Part shown: piece after piece, positions 1 to 8,764 of the stretch | Numbering within the stretch: the stretch's first letter is position 1 | How the letters are laid out: each line of letters opens with the position of its first letter | Source: Actinopolyspora erythraea | GTDB lineage: Bacteria > Actinomycetota > Actinomycetes > Mycobacteriales > Pseudonocardiaceae | DNA: 64,000 nt | Reading direction: 5' to 3' | Assembly (NCBI RefSeq): GCF_002263515.1 | Contig: NZ_CP022752.1 | Coordinates: forward strand, 5,022,001 to 5,086,000 | Position numbers and translations under genes: made by a program | The notes under the pieces: generated by a model | What the model saw: the letters and a program-made list of their open reading frames with translations, nothing else | Databases searched by the model: none | Told to the model about the DNA's origin: nothing

Positions 1-116
1 CGCTCGGAGAATCGGCTACTTCACCACCGGGGGATACGAGCTCGACTGCCGAGCGGAGTTCAGTCGCGTCGGGCGCGGAGTCGTCGAACGCCGATCATGC
101 GGAGCCTGTCGAACGT

Positions 117-401
117 GTGCGCACCTCGGTACGAGGACGCCGCCAGGTGACGTTGCCGGAAAGCGTAGCCAAGGTTCTGGGAGTGACCGAGGGAGATGAT
201 CTCGAATTTACGGTCGACGAAGGCGGCACGGTCACAGTGCGCGGCTGGACCAGTATCCCTACGGATCAACGGTGGTTCTGGACTCCGGAATGGCAGGCCG
301 GAGAAGCCGAAGCGGATCAACAGATAGCCAACGGTGAGACCTCGAAGGGGTTCACCAGCGCTGCCGAGATGCTCGCTGACATCGACAACGAGGATGAGTG
401 A
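117..401 (+). CDS. AbrB/SpoVT-type antitoxin
   Basis: Predicted antitoxin of 94 residues. The N-terminal half (about residues 4-45) reads as a swapped-hairpin AbrB/MazE fold: a basic start with RGRRQVTLPE, then VLGVTEGDDLEF and VTVRGW, which matches the usual pattern of an R-x-T-LP strand followed by GDxL/V. The acidic C-terminal half, ending DIDNEDE, fits a toxin-wrapping tail. The GTG at 117 is the first plausible start; no strong ribosome-binding site is visible, and the frame is open upstream, so the true start may be earlier. It lies 6 bp before a RelE-like gene, the standard antitoxin-toxin order. Such antitoxins repress their own promoter. The family and pairing are confident; activity is inferred. 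Confidence 0.8.
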   Translation: MRTSVRGRRQVTLPESVAKVLGVTEGDDLEFTVDEGGTVTVRGWTSIPTDQRWFWTPEWQAGEAEADQQIANGETSKGFTSAAEMLADIDNEDE

Positions 402-407
402 ACCCCC

Positions 408-707
408 TTGGCCGTAGTCAAGCGGACGCCTCGATTCGAGAAGGACTTCAAGAAACTCACTCGTGAACAGCGCCGCACCTTTCAACATGTGCTCGACACG
501 AAGTTCCTCCCCGCGCTTGATCAGTCGCCACCGAGCTTCCCACCGTCGTTACGAGTGAAGCGTGTTCATGGCACCAACGGCGTGCGCGAGATGACTTGGG
601 ACGGAGACGGACGAATGACCTGGCAGTACGAGCTCGAACATGCCCCCGGCGTCACCACGGTGATTCTGCGTCGAGTCGGCACCCACGGTATTTTCGGTGA
701 CCCGTAA
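408..707 (+). CDS. RelE/YafQ-like toxin of a type II toxin-antitoxin pair
   Basis: Small basic protein of 99 residues with the look of a RelE/ParE-superfamily mRNA interferase. It opens with VKRTPRFEKDFKKLTREQRR, has a central V-RVHG strand with MTWDGDGRMTWQYE, and ends in a VILRRVGTHGIF strand that matches the RelE/YafQ C-terminus, where the H near the end is often catalytic. The start is TTG at 408, seven bases after the antitoxin stop. A ribosome-binding site is not clear, consistent with translational coupling to the antitoxin. Members of the family cut mRNA in the ribosome A site, but this has not been shown for this subgroup. Confidence 0.8.
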   Translation: MAVVKRTPRFEKDFKKLTREQRRTFQHVLDTKFLPALDQSPPSFPPSLRVKRVHGTNGVREMTWDGDGRMTWQYELEHAPGVTTVILRRVGTHGIFGDP

Positions 708-1208
708 AACCCAGGCGAGCCAGTTGAACGCCTGACGGCTCCCGTTCATCAACGATGACGCCACCTCGGTACGTCAAAGGATCGCGCCGCTGAGCTCACT
801 TTTCGAGATCATCACTGTGGCCATGCCCTGTCCCGGAAGGAACCGCCCGGCCGGGGATGAGGCGGGAAGGGACCCCAGTCGGGCGGTGGTGACCCGGTCG
901 CCGCGACACAACAGAGAGGTCGAGCGACGCCGGGGCGGCAACCGGGCTGCGGAGCACTTCGCGGTACCGGGGCACTCTGGACTCTGGGCAGGGTGTGGTT
1001 CTCTCGCGAGATCGCGACGCGGCGGGCCGGCCCTCGTAGGAACTTCGGGGATCTCGGCTCTCGACTGCCCCTCAGCCCTCGGCTGAGCCTCGACCGGCCC
1101 TCGGCTCGCCGGCGAAGCCCCGGTTCGCCAGCGAGGTCCCGGCTCATTCGACGGGACGAACGGGACAGCGGTGAGGCAACACCGGAAAACCGCGGGCAGA
1201 ACGACGGG
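708..1208. other. Non-coding interval after the toxin gene
   Basis: About 500 bp with open frames on both strands but no recognisable protein, ribosome-binding site or codon pattern. It contains the 10-bp palindrome TCTCGCGAGA at 1002-1011, related to the TTTCTCGCGAAA repeats seen elsewhere in the window. A hairpin with arms CTCAGCC (1071-1077) and GGCTGAG (1081-1087) sits about 120 bp beyond the stop of the minus-strand siderophore-interacting gene and could help end its transcript. The sequence around 1070-1120 is a loose repetition of CCTCGGCT. Confidence 0.5.
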
Positions 1209-2240
1209 TCAGCAGCGGCCCCGGCGCCAGTAGCCCATGAAGGCCACCGAGCCGCGCGGCACCCCGTAGCCCTGCACGGTCATCCGGCGCAGCCGCTTGA
1301 TGACACCGGCCTCCCCGGCGAGCCAGCCGTAGAGCTCCCCACCCGCGATGTCGAGCTTCGCACCGGCGCTCGACCCCGGCGCCTCGCTCTCGGGGATCTC
1401 CCAGAGCAGGTAGTTGTCCACGTCCACGTCCTCCAGCGCGGCGACGGCCTCGCTCGCCGCCGGGCAACCACCGGCCCCGTCGCCGCCGGAGCGGGAGCAC
1501 AGCTCCCCCAACGCGGTTTCGAGCCCCCGTTCCAGCAGCTCGCCGTGCTCGGCGCCCGCGACGTCGCGCGGCAGCCACCGGACGTCGATGCCCTCGGGAA
1601 CGTGGTCCCAGACCTGGACGTCCTCCCCGCTCGGCACCTCCAGGCATGCTATGCCCCGCGAGTCGGCGGGCAGCGATTCGAGGATGGCCGCCACCGCCGG
1701 GATCGCGGTCTCGTCCCCCGCCAGCAGCAGCCGCCGCGCCGTGGCGGGCGGGCACCACTCGCAGCCCCACATCCTGCCGGAACCGGGTCGGTCGGGCCCG
1801 AGGATGGCCACCTCGTCACCGACGTCGGCGGCGCCCGCCCAGGCCGAAGCCGGTCCGCTGGCCTCCTCGCCGGATCCGTGCAGCACGAAGTCGATGTCCA
1901 TCTCCGCCCGCTGGGGCCGGAACGCCCGCACGGTGTAGGTCCGCATGGTGGGGCGGATCTCCTCCGACATGGCCTGCCAGGCGGCGTACCAGTCCCGCCC
2001 CTCCGGCACGTCGGCCACGGTCCGTCCCGGCCGGGGCAGCAGCAGCTTGACGCGCTGGTCGACGCCACCCGCACCGAACGAGCGCAGCGCCTCGCCGGAG
2101 AAGGTCAGTCGCACGAAGTTGGGGCTCAGCTGTCGCCTTCCCGCCACCTCGACGGTGTACACCCGGTACTCGGGCCTGCCGGCCGCCTGGGATCGTGTGC
2201 TGGAGGGCGCCGTGCGCACCGTCCGGGCAGCAGGAGCCAT
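1209..2240 (-). CDS. Siderophore-interacting protein, flavin-dependent ferric-siderophore reductase
   Basis: Member of the SIP/ViuB family, which reduces Fe(III) in imported siderophores and frees iron in the cytoplasm. The FAD-binding barrel covers about residues 20-150, with the family pattern RVYTVEVAGRR, then FVRLTFSG and MRTYTVRAFRP. The nucleotide-binding half follows, with LLAGDETAIPAVAAILESLP and a C-terminal FMGYWRRGR, which is the family ending. The start is set at ATG 2240 because GGGAGG stands 6-7 bases upstream; an upstream GTG at 2258 lies before that site and is less likely. The protein is then 343 residues. An IdeR-type iron box lies 36-54 bp upstream, so expression should rise in low iron. 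No siderophore synthesis or uptake gene adjoins it. Confidence 0.92.
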   Translation of the reverse strand: MAPAARTVRTAPSSTRSQAAGRPEYRVYTVEVAGRRQLSPNFVRLTFSGEALRSFGAGGVDQRVKLLLPRPGRTVADVPEGRDWYAAWQAMSEEIRPTMRTYTVRAFRPQRAEMDIDFVLHGSGEEASGPASAWAGAADVGDEVAILGPDRPGSGRMWGCEWCPPATARRLLLAGDETAIPAVAAILESLPADSRGIACLEVPSGEDVQVWDHVPEGIDVRWLPRDVAGAEHGELLERGLETALGELCSRSGGDGAGGCPAASEAVAALEDVDVDNYLLWEIPESEAPGSSAGAKLDIAGGELYGWLAGEAGVIKRLRRMTVQGYGVPRGSVAFMGYWRRGRC

Positions 2241-2275
2241 GCCGGTCCTCCCAATCACGAGACGCTGTTCGTCAG

Positions 2276-2294
2276 TAAGGTTAGCCTACACTCA
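2276..2294. promoter_or_regulatory. IdeR/DmdR iron box
   Basis: The 19 bases TAAGGTTAGCCTACACTCA match the actinobacterial iron-box consensus TTAGGTTAGGCTAACCTAA at 14 positions directly, and at 16 when W and S positions are allowed. The left half is nearly perfect and the right half degenerate. It lies just upstream of the siderophore-interacting gene on the minus strand. Iron-loaded IdeR/DmdR would be expected to repress that gene here. Confidence 0.82.
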
Positions 2295-2473
2295 GCCCAA
2301 CTGGCGACAGGCGATCAAGGGTGTCTCATGACACATTCCGGCGACGCCGCCGCGGCTGAGCCGGGACCACCGCGCGACGGCGACGAGTTCCACCCCGCCC
2401 GGAACCGGAGCGGCGCGGGCCGCGTCCCAGCCACCGACCCCACCGACGAGAACGACCGCACGGGAGCGCCCTG

Positions 2474-3169
2474 ATGTACGTGGAGGACACCAGTTCCGGG
2501 GACGGCGACATCCGCATCGACATCGCCGACTCCGAGTACACCGCCGAGGCCAACTACGACCTGGACGACGACGGGGTGGACGAAACCGTCGCGGTGATGG
2601 CCGACGGGGGCTTCCTCGCCTACACCGACTCGGACGACGACGGCGAAGCCGACGTCATGCGCGCCATCGACGAGCGGGGCGAGGTCGTCGAGCAGGCGCG
2701 GCTGGACGAGTCCAGCGGCGAATGGGTCCGGGAGCGGCCGGACGGCTCGACGATCGGCGAACCGGGCGAGGAGGCCGACGGCCGCTCCATGGTGGTGGAC
2801 ACCCCGCAGGGCGACCGCGAGGTCGGGCCGCCGACGGAGGACACCAACAACGACGGCAGGGCCGACACCGCGATCGTCGACACCGAGCACGGCCAGATGA
2901 TGGTCACCGACGCCAACGGCGACGGCTCGGCGGACCAGATGGTCGAGATCAGCGACTCCGGAGAGGTGACCGTCGCCGAGCACACCGGCGACGGGGAGTG
3001 GACCGTGGTCGAACAGGGCCGGGTGGACGGACGGGGACAGTACGCCCCGGAGGAGCCCACCTCGCGGGTCAGCGGCACCGAGGACTGGCTCTGGAACGAC
3101 GAGGAGCGCGAGGGCACCAACCAGGGCCCCTCCGCTCCCGACCCGGCCGACGACTCGTACTGGGTGTGA
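2474..3169 (+). CDS. DUF6802-family Asp-rich protein
   Basis: Acidic protein of 231 residues built of repeated DxDxDG-like loops: DLDDDGVDET, DSDDDGEADV, DTNNDGRADT and DANGDGSADQ, spaced through residues 25-155. Each is followed by a short strand such as VAVMADGG or MMVTDANG. Loops of this kind bind calcium in dockerin and thrombospondin type 3 repeats, so calcium binding is a reasonable inference. The overall pattern, including SMVVDTPQGDREVG and EISDSGEVT, matches a protein family found in Saccharopolyspora relatives and annotated DUF6802. There is no signal peptide or membrane segment. ATG 2474 follows GGGAG at a normal distance. The function is unknown. Confidence 0.8.
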   Translation: MYVEDTSSGDGDIRIDIADSEYTAEANYDLDDDGVDETVAVMADGGFLAYTDSDDDGEADVMRAIDERGEVVEQARLDESSGEWVRERPDGSTIGEPGEEADGRSMVVDTPQGDREVGPPTEDTNNDGRADTAIVDTEHGQMMVTDANGDGSADQMVEISDSGEVTVAEHTGDGEWTVVEQGRVDGRGQYAPEEPTSRVSGTEDWLWNDEEREGTNQGPSAPDPADDSYWV

Positions 3170-3187
3170 CACCGCTCGACACGGTGT
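3169..3187 (+). terminator. Short hairpin at the end of the DUF6802 gene
   Basis: Arms ACACCG (3169-3174) and CGGTGT (3182-3187) enclose a 7-base loop and start in the stop codon of the DUF6802 gene. There is no T-tract. It may be a weak terminator or an RNA 3'-end stabiliser. Confidence 0.4.
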
Positions 3188-3386
3188 GAAATGTCTTCGG
3201 CGATTCCGTGCCGCCACCCGCCACTAACACGTCCGACCACAGAATCGGATCGGAATGTGCTCCGGAACACATCCGATTTTCGCGGGTTCGCTCGTGAATA
3301 ATCCTCCGAACGAGCGACCCCGCGAGGTCCGGAGCCGGAAAACGTCGATCCAACCCCCCGGAGCGACTGTCGAATTTCCGCGTCAC

Positions 3387-3436
3387 CCTGTCATCTGAAT
3401 CGATTCCCTTATCGTTCCTGTGAGGGAAGTGACAGG
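3387..3436. promoter_or_regulatory. Nested inverted repeats upstream of pckG
   Basis: Two inverted repeats are nested: CCTGTCA (3387-3393) with TGACAGG (3430-3436), and inside it TTCCCT (3404-3409) with AGGGAA (3423-3428). The interval also contains the palindrome GAATCGATTC. It is locally AT-richer than its surroundings and lies about 170 bp before the pckG start, where a promoter or regulator site is expected. No known operator consensus was recognised. Confidence 0.4.
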
Positions 3437-3492
3437 ACTGATCTCCGCCAACCCCCGCACATCCGGTTAGCCTCGGTGCATCCCCAAATGCA

Positions 3493-3559
3493 GCTCCGTC
3501 CGGATTTCCGGGCGGAGCGAAGCATTTTTTGAAAGCTCCGCCGGCCCGCGCGCCGGCGG
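3493..3559 (+). promoter_or_regulatory. Structured pckG leader with a terminator-like hairpin
   Basis: Hairpin 1 has 11-bp arms (3493-3503 and 3508-3518, one G-U pair, loop ATTT) and is followed after six bases by a run of six T (3525-3530), unusual in this GC-rich DNA. Hairpin 2 has arms CCGCCGG (3538-3544) and CCGGCGG (3553-3559). The segment GCTCCG at 3535-3540 repeats the left base of hairpin 1 and could pair with CGGAGC at 3513-3518, opening hairpin 1. The arrangement resembles an attenuator or the expression platform of a riboswitch, but it could also be the terminator of an upstream transcript. Confidence 0.5.
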
Positions 3560-3606
3560 TACGGAGAGAATCCGGGCTGTGGCGCCCAGTCAGGAGACAC
3601 GACGCG

Positions 3607-5436
3607 ATGACCGCTTTGACCATCCCCGGTCTCGACCAGGCCCCCGTGAATCACGAACGCCTGCTGTCATGGGTACGTGAGGTCGCGGAACTGACCACGC
3701 CCGAGCAAGTCGTGTGGTGCGACGGATCGCAGCAGGAGTGGGAACGGCTGACCAACCGACTGGTCGAGGCGGGCACCTTCAAGCGCCTGGACGACTCGAA
3801 GAAGCCCGAGTCGTTCTGGACGGCCTCCGATCCCACCGACGTCGCCCGGGTCGAGGAGCGCACCTTCATCTGCTCCCGCGACAAGAAGGACGCCGGGGTC
3901 ACGAACAACTGGATGGACCCCGACCAGATGAAGGCCACCATGACCGAGCTCTACCGGGGCTGCATGCGGGGCCGCACGATGTACGTCGTGCCCTTCTGCA
4001 TGGGTCCGGTGGAGGCCGAGCCGCCGAGGCTCGGCGTGGAGATCACCGACTCCGAGTACGTCGTGGTCTCCATGCACATCATGACGCGGATGGGCGACCG
4101 GGTGCTGGAGCGGTTCGCCGAGGGCGAGGACGTCGAGTTCGTGCCGGCCCTGCACTCGGTCGGCGCACCGCTCGAACCGGGCCAGCAGGACTCCGCCTGG
4201 CCGTGCAACGAGATCAAGTACATCACGCACTTCCCCGAGGAGCGGCTGATCTGGAGCTTCGGCTCCGGCTACGGGGGCAACGCGCTGCTGGGCAAGAAGT
4301 GCTACTCGCTGCGGATCGCCTCGGCGATGGCCCGGGACGAGGGCTGGCTCGCCGAGCACATGCTGATCCTGAAGCTGATCTCGCCCGAGGACAAGGTCTA
4401 CTACGTGGCCGCCGCCTTCCCGTCGGCGTGCGGCAAGACCAACCTCGCGATGCTGGAGCCGACCATCCCGGGCTGGCGCGTGGAGACGCTGGGGGACGAC
4501 ATCGCCTGGATGCGCTTCGGCGAGGACGGCAGGCTCTACGCGGTCAACCCGGAGGCCGGCTTCTTCGGCGTCGCACCGGGCACCAACTGGAAGACCAACC
4601 CGAACGCGATGCGCACCATCGAGCGGGGCAACTCCATCTTCACCAACGTCGCGCTGACCGATGACGACGACGTGTGGTGGGAGGAGATGGAGGGTCAGCC
4701 GCAGCACCTGACCGACTGGAAGCGGCAGGACTGGACGCCCGACTCGGACGAGAAGGCCGCCCACCCGAACTCCCGGTACTGCACGCCGATGTCGCAGTGC
4801 CCGATCCTGGCTCCCGAGTGGGACGACCCGCAGGGCGTCCCGATCTCGGCGATCCTGTTCGGCGGCAGGCGCAAGACCACGATCCCGCTGGTCAACGAGG
4901 CCTTCGATTGGCAGCACGGCGTCTTCATGGGGGCCACGCTGTCCTCGGAGAAGACGGCCGCCGCGGCGGGCAAGGTCGGCGAGGTGCGCCGCGACCCGAT
5001 GGCGATGCTGCCGTTCATCGGCTACAACGTCGGCGACTACTTCCAGCACTGGGTGAACATGGGCAAGGAGGCCGACGCCTCCAAGATGCCCAACATCTAC
5101 TACGTCAACTGGTTCCGCAGGGACCCCTCGGGCGAGAAGATCGTCTGGCCCGGTTTCGGGGAGAACTGCCGGGTGCTGAAGTGGATCGTGGACCGGCTGG
5201 AGGGCAACGCCGCCGCCGAGGAGACCGCGATCGGCCGGGTTCCCACGGCGGACCAGCTCGACCTCAGCGGGCTCGACGCCACCCGCGAGGAGATCGAGCA
5301 GTCCCTCGACGTGGACCTGTCGGAGTGGCGCGAGGAGCTGCCGCTGATCGAGGAGTGGTTCGACAAGATCGGCGAGGACCTGCCCACCTCGATGCGTGAC
5401 GAGCTGGAGGCTCTCAAGCAGCGCATCGGTGAGTGA
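3607..5436 (+). CDS. pckG: Phosphoenolpyruvate carboxykinase (GTP)
   Basis: Converts oxaloacetate and GTP to phosphoenolpyruvate, GDP and CO2, the entry step of gluconeogenesis and a main anaplerotic node in actinobacteria. The protein is 609 residues, the usual length. The phosphate-binding kinase-1a loop FPSACGKTN lies near residues 271-279, and the kinase-2 and metal region GDDIAWMRF follows near 298. Other family signatures are [28 protein letters not shown] and the guanine-binding WVNMG/NWFR region near 490-505. ATG 3607 is chosen because GGAG stands ten bases upstream; the frame extends to 3529 without a ribosome-binding site. The long structured leader suggests control after initiation. 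A large hairpin closes the gene. Confidence 0.97.
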   Translation: MTALTIPGLDQAPVNHERLLSWVREVAELTTPEQVVWCDGSQQEWERLTNRLVEAGTFKRLDDSKKPESFWTASDPTDVARVEERTFICSRDKKDAGVTNNWMDPDQMKATMTELYRGCMRGRTMYVVPFCMGPVEAEPPRLGVEITDSEYVVVSMHIMTRMGDRVLERFAEGEDVEFVPALHSVGAPLEPGQQDSAWPCNEIKYITHFPEERLIWSFGSGYGGNALLGKKCYSLRIASAMARDEGWLAEHMLILKLISPEDKVYYVAAAFPSACGKTNLAMLEPTIPGWRVETLGDDIAWMRFGEDGRLYAVNPEAGFFGVAPGTNWKTNPNAMRTIERGNSIFTNVALTDDDDVWWEEMEGQPQHLTDWKRQDWTPDSDEKAAHPNSRYCTPMSQCPILAPEWDDPQGVPISAILFGGRRKTTIPLVNEAFDWQHGVFMGATLSSEKTAAAAGKVGEVRRDPMAMLPFIGYNVGDYFQHWVNMGKEADASKMPNIYYVNWFRRDPSGEKIVWPGFGENCRVLKWIVDRLEGNAAAEETAIGRVPTADQLDLSGLDATREEIEQSLDVDLSEWREELPLIEEWFDKIGEDLPTSMRDELEALKQRIGE

Positions 5437-5459
5437 GGGCCGGCTACCGTCTCACGAAT

Positions 5460-5506
5460 CCGAGGGGTGTCGAGATTCCGACTTCCGGAATGTCGACACC
5501 CCTCGG
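5460..5506 (+). terminator. Strong hairpin terminator after pckG
   Basis: A 14-bp perfect stem (5460-5473 with 5493-5506) continues, across one G-G mismatch, into a further 6-bp stem ATTCCG (5475-5480) with CGGAAT (5486-5491) around a 5-base loop. It begins 24 bp after the pckG stop. There is no T-tract, as is common for terminators in high-GC actinomycetes. Confidence 0.8.
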
Positions 5507-5825
5507 GTCACGGTACGTGTCGTTCGGAACGAATTCGCTCGCCCCGACCACTCGAAAGTGTGATTCAGGACTTCCCGGAATATCCAGCGGAACCGTCCGA
5601 TCGTGTGTAATTACGGATATTTTCGCGCGACCCCGGTTACCGGCCACCCTCGAATGAGCCGTGAGCGGGGCGAATGCCTCCGTCCCGTTTTCCGGTTCGT
5701 TCGCACTGCGTAGTAACACTCAGGGTCACCCGAGTAGGAATTGATTGGCCGGAACCGGACAAAACGGTGCACACTCGGACTCGTTCGAGAAAACCGGAAA
5801 GCCTGCACACCCCGGGAGGTGTGTC

Positions 5826-6104
5826 ATGGTCGATCTGGCGATGGTCGCACTGGTCCTGGTCGCGCTGTTGGCCGTCTGGCTGTTCCTGCGGGGAGCCGAC
5901 CGGGCGGGAGAACGCCGGGCCGCCGGATTCGCGCGCTACCGCAACCACCTCGGCAACCCCTCACCCGACGAACGACGAACCACCACCGACACCGAGCCCC
6001 CGGGCACCTCCGGTGCCTCGCACGGCCCGGGCGCCTACCGCTCCATGCTGTCGCTGCGCAGGAAGCAGTCCGGGACCGGCGGGGGCGACCAACCACCGCC
6101 GTGA
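5826..6104 (+). CDS. Small membrane protein of unknown function
   Basis: Predicted 92-residue protein with one N-terminal membrane segment (about residues 3-21, LAMVALVLVALLAVWLFLR) followed by a charged, Pro/Gly/Thr-rich cytoplasmic tail. The ATG at 5826 has an excellent ribosome-binding site (GGGAGG, seven bases away). The frame is open further upstream, but no other start has such a site. It stands alone between the pckG terminator and the convergent ABC transporter operon. No family was recognised. The tail is basic and low in complexity, so it may be disordered. Confidence 0.6.
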   Translation: MVDLAMVALVLVALLAVWLFLRGADRAGERRAAGFARYRNHLGNPSPDERRTTTDTEPPGTSGASHGPGAYRSMLSLRRKQSGTGGGDQPPP

Positions 6105-6192
6105 CCGACGAAACCGCGCCGAACCGGTTCCCGGCGGGCGACCACCCGGCGGTGGCTGATCACCGCGACCGAAACGGCGTCGACGCCCCGCC

Positions 6193-7002
6193 CTACCGGT
6201 CGTCGGTCGACTCCGAAGGTGTGAGCGGCTCACCGGGCCGCTCGGCCTCGGAGACCGCGTGGGTGGGGTTGAGCACCCGTGCCAGGAAGTTGCGGGTGCG
6301 CTCCCGCTGTGGATCGCCGATCACCTCGGCGGGGCTGCCCTGCTCGACGATGGCCCCACCGTCCATGAACAGCACCCGGTCGGCGACCTCGCGGGCGAAC
6401 TGCATCTCGTGGGTGACCACCAGCATGGTCATGCCCTCGTCGGCCAGTCCGCGCATCACGTCCAGCACGTCGCCGACCAGCTCCGGGTCCAGCGCGGAGG
6501 TCGGCTCGTCGAACAGCATCACGTCGGGGTCCATCGACAGCGACCTGGCGATGCCGACGCGCTGCTGCTGCCCACCGGACAGCTGCGCGGGCGTGGCGTT
6601 CTCCTTGTCGGCCAACCCGACCCTGCGCAGGTTCTCGCGGGCGGTCTCCTCCGCCCTGCGCTTGTCCCGCCCGAGCACCTTGCGCTGCGCGACGGTGAGG
6701 TTGCGCAGCACCGAGAGGTGCGAGAACAGGTTGAACTGCTGGAACACCATCCCGATGCGGGTGCGCGCCGCGTCGATGTCGGCGTCCGGATCGGTGAGCT
6801 CGACCCCGTCGACCACGATCCTGCCCGCGGTCGGCTGTTCGAGCAGGTTCACGCAGCGCAGGAAGGTGGACTTGCCGGAGCCGGAGGGCCCGATCACGCA
6901 GACGACCTCGCCCGCCTCGACGCGCTGGTCCACCCCGCTGAGGACCTCCAGCTCGCCGAAGGACTTGCGCAGTTCGGAGATCTCGATCTTTACGTCGCTC
7001 AT
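6193..7002 (-). CDS. Amino-acid ABC transporter ATP-binding protein
   Basis: ATPase subunit of a polar amino-acid importer of the GlnQ/HisP class, 269 residues. Walker A is GPSGSGKS (about 38-45), the Q-loop lies in [11 protein letters not shown], the signature is LSGGQQQR, Walker B is [14 protein letters not shown], and the switch histidine is in VVTHEM. It is the third gene of a minus-strand operon: binding protein, permease, ATPase, with 21 bp between the permease stop and this start. The C-terminal 25 residues beyond NPTHA are an unconserved Ser/Pro/Glu-rich tail. The substrate cannot be told from sequence; cationic amino acids or glutamine are typical for the family. Confidence 0.93.
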   Translation of the reverse strand: MSDVKIEISELRKSFGELEVLSGVDQRVEAGEVVCVIGPSGSGKSTFLRCVNLLEQPTAGRIVVDGVELTDPDADIDAARTRIGMVFQQFNLFSHLSVLRNLTVAQRKVLGRDKRRAEETARENLRRVGLADKENATPAQLSGGQQQRVGIARSLSMDPDVMLFDEPTSALDPELVGDVLDVMRGLADEGMTMLVVTHEMQFAREVADRVLFMDGGAIVEQGSPAEVIGDPQRERTRNFLARVLNPTHAVSEAERPGEPLTPSESTDDR

Positions 7003-7023
7003 GTGAAGCTCCCTCGGCTGCCG

Positions 7024-7842
7024 TTACCGACCGTCGGGTCCGAACCTGCGTTCCAACCGCTGCTGCAGCACCGACAGCGGAATGGTGATGACCAGGTAGC
7101 ACAGCCCGACGACCAGGATCGGGGTCATACCCGGGTATCTGATCATCGCGGCCCGGCCGAACTGGGTGAGCTCCTGCTCGGCCAGCGTGGTAGCGAGCAC
7201 GAACGCCAGCGAGGAGTCCTTGGTCAGCAGGATCAGCTCGTTGGTCAGCGGCGGCAGGATGATGCGGAACGCCTGCGGGATGACGACGGTGATCGTCGCC
7301 CTGCCGTGCGACATCCCCAGCGAGCGGGCCGCCTCGAGCTGGCCGTTGGGCACCGCCTTGATGCCCGCGCGGATGGTCTCGGCCATGTAGGCGGAACCGA
7401 CGATGCCCAGCGCGAGCATGATCGTGACGTTGCGGCTGAAGCTGACGTTGTTGAAGGCGGTGGGAATGCCGATCCCGACCGCGAGGAACACCAGCAGGGC
7501 GGGCAGGCCGCGGAAGAACTCGATGTAGGCGCCGGAGATCCAGCGGTAGGGCGCCACCGAGGACAGCCGCATCAGCGCCAGCACCAGAGCCAGGCCGAGG
7601 CCGAAGACGAAGCCCAGCGCGGTGTAGACGACCGTGTTCAGCAGCGCGGTGCTGAGCACGGTGGGAAACATCGACCGGGCGACCTCGAGGTTGAGGAAGG
7701 CGTCCTGGATGCGTCCCCAGTCGGCCAGCAGCGCGGCCACGACCACGACCGCGAGCAGTACCGCGTACTGCACGCCGCGCCCGATCCTGGCGCGCTGGCG
7801 CTTACTCATCCCGCCGGCGGCGGGTCGGGATTGCACTGCCAT
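7024..7842 (-). CDS. Amino-acid ABC transporter permease
   Basis: Membrane subunit of the same importer, 272 residues, with about five to six hydrophobic segments. The HisM/GlnP signature is present: EFFRGLPALLVFL near the middle and the EAA loop EAARSLGMSHGRATITVVIPQAFRI's central residues E-A-A-R-S-L-G, which dock on the ATPase. The N-terminus has a short basic cytoplasmic stretch (SKRQRARIGRG) before the first membrane helix. The ATG at 7842 follows GGAG at five bases. A single permease gene is present, so the transporter probably uses a homodimer. Confidence 0.93.
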   Translation of the reverse strand: MAVQSRPAAGGMSKRQRARIGRGVQYAVLLAVVVVAALLADWGRIQDAFLNLEVARSMFPTVLSTALLNTVVYTALGFVFGLGLALVLALMRLSSVAPYRWISGAYIEFFRGLPALLVFLAVGIGIPTAFNNVSFSRNVTIMLALGIVGSAYMAETIRAGIKAVPNGQLEAARSLGMSHGRATITVVIPQAFRIILPPLTNELILLTKDSSLAFVLATTLAEQELTQFGRAAMIRYPGMTPILVVGLCYLVITIPLSVLQQRLERRFGPDGR

Positions 7843-7957
7843 CGAGGCTCCAGGGCAGTCGGAACGGCGGGAGCGCGGTCGGCGCCCCCGCCGAGACGTG
7901 CGAGGTCTTCGGTGCGGGCCGGCGTGTCCGGCTCCGGGGCCGGGCCGCTCACCGGGA

Positions 7958-8764
7958 TCAGCTGTCGGCCGGTGCCGTGCCGAACCACTTCTCGTACAGC
8001 CGGTCGTAGGTGCCGTCCCGCTTGGCCTCGGCCAGCACCTCGTTGATCTTGTTCTTCAGCTTGTCGTTGCCGGTCTTGACGCCGAAGCCGTAGCTCTCGT
8101 CGGTCCGCAGCTCCTTGGTGACCTCGAAGTTCCGGTTCTCCTTCTCGAAGTCGAGCAGCGCGAAGTCGTCGTTGATCACGGCGTCGACCTTTCCGGTCCG
8201 CATGCCCTGCAGCAGCAGCCCGAGGTCGGCGAACTGCTTGAGCGTGGCACCGTGCTGCTCGGCGTGCTCCTTGGCGTACTCGGCGCCGGTGGTGCCCTTC
8301 TGGTAACCCAGCGTTTTGCCCTCGAGCTTCGCGAGGCTGTCGATCCCGGAGTCCCTCGGGGCGAGTAGCGCCTGGGTGGCGTCGAAGTAGGGGTCGGAGA
8401 AGTCGAAGTTCTCCTCGCGGACGTCGTTGATCGTGATCGCGGCGGCGGCCACGTCGCAGTTGCCCACGTTGAGGGCCTGACCCGACTGGATGGTGGTGAA
8501 CGGGGAGTTGGTGACCTGCTGCTCGACGCCGAGGTCCTCGGCGACCAGGTCGATCAGGTCGATGTCGAAGCCGACGATCTCGCCGTCCTCGCGCGACTCG
8601 AACGGTTCGTAGGGGGCGTTGGTGCAGGTGGTCAGCTGGCCCTCGTTGACCAGCGGGACGCCCTTGGCCTCACCGCCACCACCGCCGCCGCAGCCCGCTG
8701 CCGCCACGACCAGCGCGAGCGCGGGTAACAGGGTCGCGGCCCGCAACGTTGTCCGACGCGCCAC
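7958..8764 (-). CDS. Amino-acid ABC transporter substrate-binding lipoprotein
   Basis: Extracellular solute-binding protein of family 3, 268 residues, anchored by a lipobox AAAGC near residue 24 and followed by a run of glycines that acts as a linker. Family features include YEPFESREDGEIVGFDIDLI, the ITINDVREENFDFSDPYF motif near the middle, and the C-terminal NEVLAEAKRDGTYDRLYEKWFG. It is the first gene of the operon; 115 bp separate it from the permease, enough for a differential-stability hairpin. The start is GTG 8764 behind GAGGAGGAG. It captures the amino acid and delivers it to the permease. Confidence 0.94.
   Translation of the reverse strand: MARRTTLRAATLLPALALVVAAAGCGGGGGGEAKGVPLVNEGQLTTCTNAPYEPFESREDGEIVGFDIDLIDLVAEDLGVEQQVTNSPFTTIQSGQALNVGNCDVAAAAITINDVREENFDFSDPYFDATQALLAPRDSGIDSLAKLEGKTLGYQKGTTGAEYAKEHAEQHGATLKQFADLGLLLQGMRTGKVDAVINDDFALLDFEKENRNFEVTKELRTDESYGFGVKTGNDKLKNKINEVLAEAKRDGTYDRLYEKWFGTAPADS

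Noticed and set aside
812..1147. Arg/Pro-rich open frames on both strands after the toxin gene
   Set aside because: No ribosome-binding site, codon pattern or family resemblance; typical chance frames in GC-rich DNA.
3667..5049. 460-codon open frame antisense to pckG
   Set aside because: It is the GC-rich shadow of pckG, with His/Arg/Val-rich composition and no ribosome-binding site or homology.
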